Source of the DNA: Catonia carolina
Taxonomy: Eukaryota; Arthropoda; Insecta; Hemiptera; Achilidae
Length of the DNA: 64,000 nucleotides
NCBI GenBank assembly: GCA_035578175.1
Contig: JAQMRL010000014.1
Location: 13,901,774-13,965,773, forward strand
Direction: 5' to 3'
Numbering within the stretch: position 1 is the first letter of the stretch; every line of letters starts with the position of its first letter. Positions 13,053 through 25,000 of this stretch are shown piece by piece. The translations under genes were made by a program, and so were the position numbers. A model generated the notes under the pieces. The model saw only the letters and a program-made list of their open reading frames with translations. It did not search any database and had not been told where the DNA came from.

Positions 13053-14262
13053 TTAATCTTTACAGAAATCATTAAATTTATTAATACATAAATAACAATG
13101 TTAGGTGATGACACATCTACACGCTGAAAGATTCTTTAAAAAAAAAACAAAAGACTGATCAAAACTAGTCGAGTGGGAGCTGAACTTTAAGAACGGGAAA
13201 AGAAAACCCACAACCTTGTAAACATAAATATTATTTGGTAACAAAAAAGTTAAAATACCCGAACTAATACAGTAAAGTTATTTTAAAATACCATAATTAA
13301 TTGATAATATTAACTTAACTTCAAATAATAACATGTTAAATCGAATAAGTTAATAATAAATTAAAGCCACTTTCAAGCATCAAAGCAAATAGCTAAATAA
13401 ATAAAAATATTTATCATAGCAAATAAAAGAAGTACTGTAAATAGTAATTTTACTTTAGTAATTACAATGAATTGCCGATAGATGACACTAGTGTCGTTAA
13501 TATGTCTACTACTTAACAAAAATCTAATGTTTCTAGTTTTATCAAAGTTTTGGTATGATAAGAAATAAATAATATAAATAATCATAATTATAAACATATA
13601 TCTGTCGTAAATACTTAATTACATTATGAATAAATTAACTGTGTAAATTTGTAGGTTATGAACAACCGGTATAACGTATTCACGACAGAAGCGATTTAGT
13701 TAATTTGACCGGCACAAAGTCGGTACAGTACTTTATAAACTTTTATTCACTAAGATTACAATAGCATATAAGAAAGGTTTTAAATAACAAAACAAATCAC
13801 TGCTTTACCATTTTAAGTTTTTCCAAATAATTTAAATTACAAAAACTTATTGTTTTTAATAAGCTGTAATATTTTTAACAAAACAAACCATGATGGTATG
13901 AATATTATTGAAAGTAAATACCAACTTCATTAACTAATTAATACCATAATTATTTTTAACAAAGACCACAAACATAATTAATTACTATACAGCTAATCAC
14001 TACACTATTTTTTTTTATAACAAAAACCTACTTATGCTGGTATAAGATACCCAATAATATTATTACTGTTTAAAAAAAACTTGATTTATGAAACATTTTG
14101 TAGTAAACAAGAGTTCCATTGTAATTATTATTTTGATTTAAAATAAACAAATTTGTACGTAACACTAAGGTAAAATAGTGTATATTATTCTATAAAAATG
14201 ATTAGATAACAAACACACTTATTAAAATAAATAATGCATTTAATACACTAACGAATGACATT
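13053..14262. other. AT-rich stretch, nothing recognised
   Basis: No similarity or repeat structure seen. Confidence 0.6.
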
Positions 14263-15090
14263 ACTTTTACTTTCTCTTGCCTATATGAATATTATATGAA
14301 GGAAAGTATTGTTTTCATGTCGATTTTTCGAAATTCGAGTTTTCACCGGATCTACACGTTTTCGGACCCCCTGAACCGAAAAAACATGTTTTTAGCAATT
14401 GGTCTGTGCGTGTGTGTGTGTGTGTGTGTGTGAACAGAATATCTCAAGAACGGAACCTCGTATGAACTTGAAACTTAAAACTTAAGTAAGATGCCACTAG
14501 AGGTCCCGACATGAACATTTTCATCAAAATTGGTCAACTGGAAGTAGTAGTTAACTCGTGTCATTTTTCACTTTTTTGCGATTTTCACAAAAACGGCGCC
14601 TACAATATTTTTAAAATCGCCTCATTTACATTTTTCATGCTCTACAAGATAGGGTAGGCGTCATATCTGCTGAAATTTTCGGGGAGACTTATCTCGAAAA
14701 AAAAAGTGGTTTTTTTAAGATTGCGGCCTTAAAATGCATTTTTGGGCAAAAGAGTATACAATAAAAGTTATAGACAATTAAAAAATTTACAACTTTTTTC
14801 AAAATTTTTTCGTATAACACTTAGTTTAGCAGTAATTAGTGATTTTCTGTATTTTTTCATGAAAATCTGGGAAAAAATGAATTCTTTTAAGATTTCGGCC
14901 TTAGTATGCATTTTACGACAAAAGTGTATATAATCAAATTTATAGGAAATTAAAAGATCTACAACTTTTATTTTCAGCTTTTTTTCTCTACAGAGCCTAG
15001 TTTAGCGTCAAAGAGTGATTTCTGTATTATTAAACCAAACTAAGGTTTGGTTTTCATTTTGCATCATGCACTCAGGATTAAAATAGGTCT
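14263..15090 (+). mobile_element. Family H copy, 3' end missing
   Basis: Complete from ACTTTCTCTTGCC through the (GT)n tract to the TTTGCATC segment, then lost; hAT remnants follow. Confidence 0.8.
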
Positions 15091-15139
15091 GTGAAAAAAA
15101 AACAGGAAAATTTTGTATTTTAGAGCTCAAAATAACATT

Positions 15140-15575
15140 TTAGAGTTCTATTTTTCGAAGATTGATTGATAATACTTAAATCACATTAAAGTTGAAAAGT
15201 ACTCTCAACATTTTTCACATACCACTTGGTCAGTTGGGGAGGGGGACATCGCCCCCCTGGATCTGCGCTTGTCCTATTCATGGTTGATTTATTAGAAAGT
15301 GCACAATGTAAATGGTTAGGAACATCAAGTTTGCCCTGATACTTTGTATTTATTGCAACAAATGCTGTAAATGCGTTTTCACACAAATAGATGATTGAAA
15401 AACTTAAATACAATTGCAGTGCTTGCTGAGATATACTAGGGTGCGCTTTGAAATAGATGCTCAAACTCGACTTGTGAATCTCAACAGTTCTGGACAAGTG
15501 TACGGCAAAGTTATCTCAATGTCCTGAGCCCCCTTTGACTTGTCGTAGCACCCCCCAGTTTGAGAACCATTACCC
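15140..15575 (-). mobile_element. hAT (ZBED-type) remnant: transposase C-terminus plus one TIR
   Basis: A 103-codon minus frame (15186-15497) contains AHPSISQQALQLYLSF, YLCENAFTAF and NTKYQGKLDV, the hAT C-terminal dimerisation region where LCE-GF/S-A is typical. The minus strand upstream carries AATGGTTCTCAAACTGGGG near 15572, a hAT terminal sequence. The bulk of the element is deleted. Confidence 0.6.
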
Positions 15576-16092
15576 GGGATGGATTCAGTAAAAATAATTA
15601 AAAAAAGATCATGAAGTTGGTATTTTGAGTACAAATTACAAATATCTTATTAACAAAAATACACAAAAATAACAAAATTACTGATGATTATTTAAAAACA
15701 AACAAAAACAACCCGTTAAATTTATAAATTAGTTTTTTTTTTACCTTAGGTTAGGTTATGTTAGCTTAGATAATGTATGAATGAGAAGCAGTCTTGTGAG
15801 TAAACATGTAAAATACAGTCTTACACATTATTCGTCCAAAGAGATCTATATAATAATAATTAAATAATTTATTAATCTCTATGACTAAAATAAATTACCT
15901 TACTTAAATGCAAAAATATAAATAACCACAGATTAGCTATGATGAATAAATGCAGAAATTGATCGATTAATTCTAGTTTCTTAATGGTTTAACTTTTAGT
16001 TTTTGACCAATTTACAAATGATTCTTGTTAAATAATTTTACTAATTTACAGGACAATCTACTCCGAAAATTTTATGTTTTATTAATTATTTT

Positions 16093-16650
16093 TTTACTTT
16101 CTCTTGCCTATATGAATATATAAAGGAAAGGATTGTTTTTATGTTCACCGGATATACACATTTTCAGACCCCCTGAACCCAAAAACACATGTTTTTAGCG
16201 ACTAATCTGTGTGTGTGTTTGTGTGTGAACATAATATCTCAAGAATGGACCATCGTACGAACTTGAATCTTAAGTTAGATACCAATAGAGGAACCGATAC
16301 AAAAATCATCAAAATCGGTATCCAGAAGTAGGTAGTAGTTTATGTCATTTTTCACTTTTTTGCGATTTTCTCAAAAATGATTCCTACGATTTTGTTTAAA
16401 ATCACCTCATTTACTAAATTTTTTTTGCTCTACAAGATAGGGTAGGCACTATGTCTGCTGAAATTTTCAGGGAGGTTGTTTTCCCACAAAAAAATTGTTT
16501 TTTTTAAGATTGCAACTTTAATATGCATTTTAGCGCAAAAATGTATTTTTTTGTTTATTTCTATCGTTTTATTACTAATGATAAGTTATATTGTTTATTA
16601 CTGTATTGGCAAGAGAACGTCATGTGAGTGTTTCACACTAGATTTTTAAT
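16093..16650 (+). mobile_element. Family H copy with internal deletion
   Basis: Both ends are present (ACTTTCTCTTGCC and GTGTTTCACACTAGA) but the central ~400 bp are missing, giving a 0.56 kb unit. Confidence 0.8.
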
Positions 16651-16692
16651 TATATTATTTTTTCTTATTTATATTATTGAAATTTGCAGATT

Positions 16693-16812
16693 AGGTTGGT
16701 CTATTGGTAAAATTGTTGCTGCAAGTTAGCAGTTTAACAGCTGATTTTTGGACAAAGGTTCCTGGTTCAAATCCTAGTAAAGGTAATACTACTATTATAC
16801 AGATTTTATAAG
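16693..16812 (+). mobile_element. SINE A head fused to family C tail
   Basis: The tRNA-like head and box B are present, but the body is replaced after TACAGATTTT by family C sequence (16813-16895). Confidence 0.7.
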
Positions 16813-16895
16813 CGTATTTTTCCCCTCAGTGAGGAAGGCAATCATAAACCTCCTAAAAGTTCAAACCAGCCATTCAGCTAATAATCTAAACAACA
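16813..16895 (+). repeat. Family C 3' fragment
   Basis: CTCAGTGAGGAAGGCAATC to CTAAACAAC only, fused to a SINE A head. Confidence 0.65.
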
Positions 16896-18069
16896 AAGTT
16901 TTTTATGATTTTTCAGACACCAATAATGGTGTAACTCTATTTGTATGTATTCTTAATCCTTTTATCAAATTTACAAAATCTATTTATCTATCATTTGTAG
17001 ATCAGATACTCTAATTTGTTACAAAAATATTTTTATAAATCCATACCTAAGAGAGGAGTAAATATTAAAAGAATTTTTTTACTAGATACTGGATTTAGCA
17101 CCAATATTCCTCGTAAAATCTATTATTTTATGTCACACCCTAATTTTCAGATGCAATTAATTTTTTAAATGTTTGTGCGTGTTACATATGCATTTAAAAT
17201 ATAAAGTGGCCTCTTATCATGTATACATTTTTATTTCTGAGTAGACTGTCTCCTTAAAATAGAAAATTAATTATTTGAAATATTATAGAGTTATGTACTT
17301 TAAAATTCATTGAAGAGGAGTCGGGAGTTCAAAAATTTTTGTAATTAGATTTTTTATTTTCTTACAATTATTTCTAGAAACTTCCATTATAATTTGATAT
17401 AATTATACTTTATAAAGTTTCTTAGTATATTTTTTAACCAACTTTTTACATAGAGTTAGTTGGTCACACTGAAATTTTACCAAATAAAAATTAAAATATC
17501 AAAAGCGGCTATGAACTGTGAATGTTTTCAAGTAATTTTTTTTATTACAAAAAAAATCATTTTCTTAGAAAATAGTCGGCCAATCTAAATAAATAATGTA
17601 ATCTAAATGAAATGTTCATCTAACTGAAATACACATTTTACAAAGAGATTTTCTTTTAATATTTTTTACAGAAATAAATTACCAAAATTTTCAGCATTAA
17701 GACTAGACCAGGAATTTTTTATAATTTTTTAAAATTTAAAAAAACTCGGTTTTAAACTGTGTATCAAAAGCCAATAATGATGCAAAAAAAATCATTATGA
17801 GTCAGTTGAAGCTGAGAAATTATTTCTTGTAACAGAGTGGATTGACATACAACTCACGATTCCTCTTAAAAATTTCAATTTCAAATTAAAGGTTAACTAT
17901 ACAGAATGATTACAAAAATTAAATATCCACTTTTGATACCTTATAAAAAATTAAACCTGAGTATATAAAGACAGTACAAAGACAAGGTTGTACAGGGACA
18001 TTTTTAATTTAATGTTGGTATAATTGCAACTGATGCAATATATCATGTTAGTTTATCAATGAACCCACT
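16896..18069. other. AT-rich stretch, nothing recognised
   Basis: No feature seen between the chimeric SINE A/family C unit and the next SINE A. Confidence 0.6.
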
Positions 18070-18381
18070 GGGTTGGTCTAGAGGTAAAGTCGTCGCCAAA
18101 ATCAGCTGTTTAACAGCTGATTTTCGCAGACGAAGGTTCCTGGTTTAAAACCTAGTAAAGGTAGTTACTTTTTTACGGATTTGAATGCTAGACAGTGGTT
18201 ACAGGTGTACTTTGATGGTTGGGGTTCAATTAACCATACTCTCTCAGGATTGGTCGTCCTGAGCCTGTACAAGACTACACCTCATTTACACGTCATACAC
18301 ATCATCCTCATCTCATTGGGTCATGGGGTTGCTTATTGTTCTCAATTGAACAGATTGCAACGTACACATATTAAGAATTAA
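18070..18381 (+). mobile_element. SINE A copy downstream of CTNS
   Basis: Full length, with box A TGGTCTAGAGG and box B region GGTTCCTGGTTT. A 66-codon frame over it is non-coding. Confidence 0.8.
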
Positions 18382-18608
18382 AAAGTTTATTAATACTTTA
18401 TTAAAATTAACCAAAACATATTTGATTCCAATTGTGCAGCACCGTTTCAGAACAAAATCACCTCCAATAATAAAATTTAACTACAAATGGAGTACACAGT
18501 TTTGTACAAAAAAAGTGCTAAAATATTTCAGACAAACAAATTAGTTGTGTCCGACAAGTATATCAATAGTAAAAAGTAGTAATTTTTATAAACCATCAAA
18601 AGTGTATA

Positions 18609-18614
18609 TTTATT
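18609..18614 (-). terminator. Candidate CTNS poly(A) signal (AATAAA)
   Basis: AATAAA reads on the minus strand about 280 nt beyond the CTNS stop codon, giving a 3' UTR of plausible length. The hexamer is common in this AT-rich DNA, so confidence is limited. Confidence 0.4.
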
Positions 18615-18894
18615 TAAAAAAAATTAATAATCGATAACCAATAATAGCTTATAAATATAACAAATAATTTTCCATGAGATGCAATGTAGATATTTTTATG
18701 TCGCCCAAAAGATGTATGATATTTCCACTGAAATACGAAATGATCGACCATGCAAAATTCCTGAAAATTTTTTATTATAAAAAAAAACAAATGTAGATGA
18801 ACGGACAAAACAGATGAAACCAAAACAATCAGCATTCCAATTTCGTAAATTACGTTGTTTAACTCACTAAAGCTGGATGCTTGTAGAGTTTGAC

Positions 18895-19006
18895 TCAAGC
18901 TGGACTATCGTTCTTCAACATCTTAGTGTTTTCTTCGTACATTGAACCCAAAACTGGACTACTCGCATCTCTTTTGATATCGCAAGTGTAGTCAAATTGC
19001 GACGAC
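18895..19006 (-). CDS. CTNS: CTNS exon 10: cytosolic tail and stop
   Basis: The acceptor TTAAATTCAG joins exon 9 in phase 2 to give Arg365, followed by 36 residues and TGA. The tail is polar ([25 protein letters not shown]) and has no clear counterpart in human cystinosin. It was chosen because it is the first exon downstream with a good acceptor, the correct phase and a stop, and its composition is less AT-rich than its surroundings. Alternative last exons outside the window cannot be excluded. Confidence 0.78.
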
Positions 19007-22000
19007 CTGAATTTAATTGTTCAATCGATTAATATAACTAACTTACAATTTAATCATTTCCAATTTTTTTCGCTGTATTCCATTAAATGCTAATATTTAT
19101 ATATTTCATCAATCTTACATTATTACAATTTTTATTAAATTACGATAATAATTTATTTATAAATACAGTTTTACTATAATCTTTATACCAGTGATTTAAA
19201 ACTTAATCAGTCAAGTGTATTTCATATGTGAATTAAAAAGATAACAAAGTTATGTTCTTAAATATATACTGAACACTTGACAAGTTCCCATATGCCCTTA
19301 CAGGATATCTGGTATGATGTCATACATTACAACATCATACCTGCAATTCCAAAAATAAACATACTGTAAATTTTTTACAATATTTTATTATTATTTATTC
19401 CCAGGCGGCTAATGTTTATTCAGAGGGTTTATAAAAACTAGGACAGCATTACAAAAAGTTTTTAGAACTGTTTTCGACCCAGCGGTTGGTCTAGAGGTAA
19501 AGTCGTTGCCACGAGTCAGCTGTTTTAACAGCTGATTTTCAAAGACGAAGATTCCTGGTTCGAATCCTAGTAAAGGTACTTTTATACGGATTTTAATACT
19601 ATACAGTGGTTACCAGTGTACTTTGTTGGTTGGGTTTGATTAACCATACTCTCTCAAGAATGGTCATTTTGGGTCTGGTACAAGACTACACTTCATTTAC
19701 ACGTCATACAAATATTTTCATCTGGTTGGGTCATGGTGTCGCTTATTGTTCTGAATTGAACAGATTGAAACTTATACACATTAGGTATTTAAAAAAAAAA
19801 ATAATTGAATCACAAAAAAGTGACTGACTAACCTTTTTGAACTTGTTTTTATACTTTTTCGTTCTTTCACTGATTCAGTGCACATTCTGTTTACACATCA
19901 ATACTCGATTATGGATCTTTGGTTTTTCCAACCAGAAGGTGAGTACTGCATACAAATTAATTTACTTATTTATTGAATAATAATTTCATTTGTTATTTCT
20001 TTACTCACTTATGAAATACATTCAATAATTTATAACCCACTGATACTACATTTTTATAAATTCAGACTGAAATTTCATCGTAAAGAAACAACACTAACAC
20101 AAAGAATCAAAAACAAATTTCTTAGTAAAAGCTATTAGCAACGCAAACTAACTACTGAACAAAACCAAACTTAACCTCAAAAAAAAATTTTTTAATTAAA
20201 TCTAGCACAATTAACAAAATTATTAACAGATGTTAATATCCAATCACCGTTTTTAATTTTTTGTTAATTGATTATATTAATAAGTGTAAATTTGCAACAT
20301 AAAGAATTTGCGAAAGTTGAGCTTTTATTTACCATCACCAAAGTTTAAGGTTAATATTAAATAAATAAAAGCTTCGGTGTGCTTTTCATATATAATTTAG
20401 TAAATGTAGAATATTATAGAAATTACTGTAAAAGAAAAATTGTTTAAATAAATATATCAGAATGTTTCACTTTCGGATTACTAACATGAAATTTTGTGTC
20501 GATATGTTAACACATTTCGTGCAGATGTGGTACACTTACCATGTAAGGATTTATATGAGTGACTGACGTGGTAGGGATACCACGGCAGTCCTTTTATAAA
20601 CTCTCTGTCGCTTACTACCCCAATTTGATGTTACGACACCAAATTACGAGTCCAATTTTTTAACAAAATGACACAAAGGTTTGAATGTTCAATAAACCAA
20701 AAAAGAGTGGGATAATAAAAAATGACTTCCATACACAACTCAATATATTTCTAACTAACTTTACTAAACTATGACTCTTAAAAATCAGATTTACCAACCC
20801 TACTGACAAAAAACTCGAATGATGTTTTTGATACATCCATGAGGTAGGTCTACCACGTCCAACAGTTACAAAAATCTCGGCGTGGTAGGCCTACCACAGT
20901 GAAACCGCATTTTATCTTAATAAATTCAATTGTAATTGATAATTGTCACATATATTGACTCCGCACTGAATGTGTTAAGCTGTACAAAACAGACACTTAA
21001 AACTAAGTGCAAGCGCACACTAAAACCAGGTCCACAATTTTTTTTTGTCATCAGTCTCTCGACTCATTTGATGAAGTTTTCTAAGCTGTTCTATTTTGCA
21101 CAAATCGTTTCATATTTACATACTTGCAACACGCTTAGGAGACACCGATAGAATTGAGAAAATAGAAAGAAAAATACTTAGGAAGTGCATGAACAAAAGG
21201 CACATGGTGGAAGGACAGTGGCAGTTAATCCCAAACAAACAAATCTACAAACTAATCCCCCCACTAACAAATAACTTTAGAAAGAAAAGAATATCATTCC
21301 TAGGACTCATACTCAGAGCCAAAAAGTCCAGAGTTGTGAACCGGCTGATCAACCATTTTTGGAATAAGTTGTCGAGGCCTAGGTGGCTGAAGGAGGTACA
21401 GTGGGATGTGGAGGAACTTGGAATCACTAAACAAGACCTGCTAACAAAATCAGATAAGTACAACCAACTAGTCAGGACTAATATGGTCGAATCAAAAACC
21501 AGAAGAGTGTACAACAGGGTGTTTATTGACGAAGACCGGAAACAGAGATCGGAACGTTTTAAGAAAATTTGGGCCAAACGAAAGGAAGCCATGCTTAGGA
21601 GAGCGCGCTTTTCAAAAAACCCAACACTGGAACAGACCTAAACTTGAACTAGAGTGATGCTATGAGATCTCAACAGAAGACTAGTTCACCTTCAAAATGT
21701 TTTACTCGAGAGGAGGTCAACATAATTTTTTTCATATTCTGAAGTTCTCAAAGCTCTTGAAGATGTGCATATTCTAAGTAAACCTAACCACAATCATACA
21801 TGAGGGAGTTTCCTCACAATAACTTTAGTCAGACAGAAAAAGTTGTAGTTTACGGTTGCTTTCAGCTTTTTGCTTCGCATTCTGTGTGCCCCAAACCACC
21901 ATATGCCAGAGTGGGATGGGCAGCCCTTCCAGTTCTTTGCAATAAAAGTTACAATAATTGGAAGGCATTATCTAGGACAAGTGAAATAAAGGAAATGAAA

Positions 22001-25000
22001 AGGATGAAATAACAGGTCCTAGGATCTAATTCTTGAATGGTAGAATACCAAACAGGTGTTTACTTACAAAAGCCAACCAAACAATGTGATATTCGATGAC
22101 CTCGGAAAACTGGACATCTGAACATCTTTAAGAAATTACTGGTTACTAACTTTGAAGTTGGAAAAGGCCATTTCATTTTATGATGAAGAAATATTCCTTT
22201 AAATTATTCATTCTTTTTTTGCGCCCTAAGCACAAGTGATTAAAATATATTTGCTTAAACTTATCAATTCAATTCCCAAAGAGTAAACACCAAATTTCAG
22301 TTGTTCTACATGTTAACAAAAAAATTTACAATATTACTGATGACAACTCGTTTTACACAGATTTCATGTCAGTAAATCCAAGTGAAACATTTTTTGACAT
22401 ATTATAAACTAAAATTTAAACTACACTGTAAAAATAATTGATATACAAGATGGAGCATGTTAAATGTACAATTCAATTATGAAAGAACGATTTATAAAAA
22501 AAATTAAAACAAAATAATAACGTACTAAATCAACCCAAGGAATCCATTAAAAAAAAAACCGTTCCTCCGTTGAAATACCAAATGTACCCTAATCTGAGGG
22601 TCACGGGTTCCAATCTCAATATACAAAAAGGTGAATATACTTGTTGGGCAGTACATAATTTAAAATTATTTAAATATTTAAAATTTTGGAGAAAATGATT
22701 TCAAAAATATCGCATTCCAAAATGGTTGTTATAAACGTAAATATTGGTCATAACAGGCAGGTGGAGTGTTAAATTACTTACATTCGCTCTGATAGTTACA
22801 GGGCTATAAAAAATAATTCTGTTTCTTATTAGATGGTCAGCCAATTTTATGACTGAAACATTTGAGAACAGAAGAGGTAGAGATGTAAAAGACACTAGTC
22901 AGAGTTATCTCCTCTGAGAGTAATGAATTTTATCATTATACGGCCAGACCCTGTGGTGAATAAAGTGAACGGTCATTGCAGGGTGTAAAGTAGATACTTT
23001 TTAGAGGGCCTGACATGCTGATAAGCATACTTTTCCACATATTGAGGACAGATGATGGTAAAACACCTCATTCTGTGTTTTAAAACCTCATTCTGTGTTA
23101 AAAAACTGTGTAAAACCTTTAGAGCAGAGGTTCTCAACGGGTATGCCGCAAACTTATGAGACTTTATGATAAAAAGATAAATAATTTAACTCAATATACA
23201 TTAAAAAAAAGAACAAGAGAATAATACTCACGAACTTAAATTTTCACAAAAATTTTAAAGATTAAAATATATTTAAAATTATGTATAGTACAAGTGTTTA
23301 TATTTGAAAATATTAAGTTTGGAACTCATGATTCTCAGATTAGGGCACTGTTTGAATTAGAAGGGGAACGGTTTTATTTTTAATGGATTCATTTTGTATG
23401 ATTTAGTCGGGAATAATTTTGTTTCAACTTTTTATGTTGAATCGTTCTTCCATAATTTAATTGTAACACATTATGTAGTCCACCCCATATACAAGATGCC
23501 TTGTATAAATAAGTTACCAGAATTTAGAGAAACCATTCAATAGTAGACATTTTTTTATTTTTGGTTTAACATCCGACTGTTCTGCAATTACTGCTAATGC
23601 AGACGGTGAAGGATGAAATGATTTTTTGTAACGTATGAAAATATGCCGTGCCTGAATGGGATTCGAACCCAAGACCACATGATGAGAGGTGAGTACGTAA
23701 CCAACTACGCCAATGCAGCCGGAAGAAGTAAAAAGTAAATGCGGCCAGTAAAAGTAGAAATAAACAAAACAAAAATTAAATTAAATTAACTGTCACCGCT
23801 ATATCCTCTAATAAATCAATTACTGAGTTGCTGACCTACAAAACTTCTCCCAATCTTTGTCTGCGTGATAGCACGCAGTCTGCATAGCCCCTTTGGCGGC
23901 ATATGGCCAGAGGCCTTTGTCGCCAATGCTGAGGCCAATAACCAACCGCTACCACAGTGCTCTGGTGACTATGTAAGTGTACTGCACTGAGCCGATCGTC
24001 ATTGCGCTGTATGACTTCAACCAAGATCAACTGACTCAATCCATGAAAGAAAGAAGGAAGATGTTTAGGGACTTAACTCAGCAGCCGTTGCTGCAACCCT
24101 CATTGGTTCTTCTTAGGACCATTTCACAAAGGTTTCAACCGGAACTTTTCAGGACCACCAACATGAGACACGGTTCTTGCTGCTGCCTGCACTGGTCTCT
24201 TTCGAAACCAACAAAGCAATACTTCTTAAAATCAACTCCTACAGGTTTTCGTCGGCATTTTTTAGGGCCATCGACCAACTCTGTCCACTCGGCAGGAACA
24301 CAAATAAATGGCTCTTCTCAGGATTACCAACAATTAAAAATTTTATCTCGCCACTAAATGTCACCGTTCGGTGACATAACAGATATTCAATTTCAATTTA
24401 CAAAATACGATATTTGTTAAAAAATAAACTATTCGCTTTTTTTTATTATTATACTGAATGATTCTAAATTTCAGCACATTATTTATTAGACATATTGTAT
24501 GAACTGAAATAATAAAATATTTGTAATTAATTTTAAAAATTGAAATCAATAATAATTGTACATACCTGTATAAGCAGTAATGTTGAACAATGAAGAATAT
24601 ATCGAAAATTACTGAGAATAATCCTAAACCGAATTTGGTTGGATCACCGAAAATGGATGCCCAATCATCTAGAAAAAATGTACAATAAACATTAAAATTA
24701 ACCAAGAATTAGTTAAATTTACAAATAATAGACCAACCATCACACACTTGTTGTGTTGATACCTCAGAAACTGGTCTTAGAATAATGAATACTTAATTCT
24801 TTTTAAAAAGAAATGGTGTAAAATACTCACACGACTTTCTTTTGCCAATGACAAATATAACCTAACATTAGTAATAAAACATTAGAAATAAAAAACTAAC
24901 CTCAATAAACATAACCTAATTTTAATCATGAGTGAAGGACGCAAAATAAAAATCAACCTCTGTTTAGCTTAAAAATACGGAAAATCACTCTTTCACGGTA

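Noticed and set aside
12127..13114. 84- and 97-codon minus frames
   Set aside because: They lie in the arms of fold-back element FB2 and differ between arms.
18614..18898. 94-codon minus frame just past the CTNS stop
   Set aside because: It overlaps the CTNS last exon in another frame and the 3' UTR; it has no recognisable domain.
19912..19940. Plus-strand ATG with short frame ending at a GTGAGT donor-like site (MDLWFFQPE)
   Set aside because: A single short exon-like piece with no downstream partner; it lies antisense in CTNS intron 9.
24361..24705. 114-codon minus frame as a stand-alone gene
   Set aside because: Only its 24566-24668 part is CTNS exon 9; the rest is intron read-through past a clear donor.
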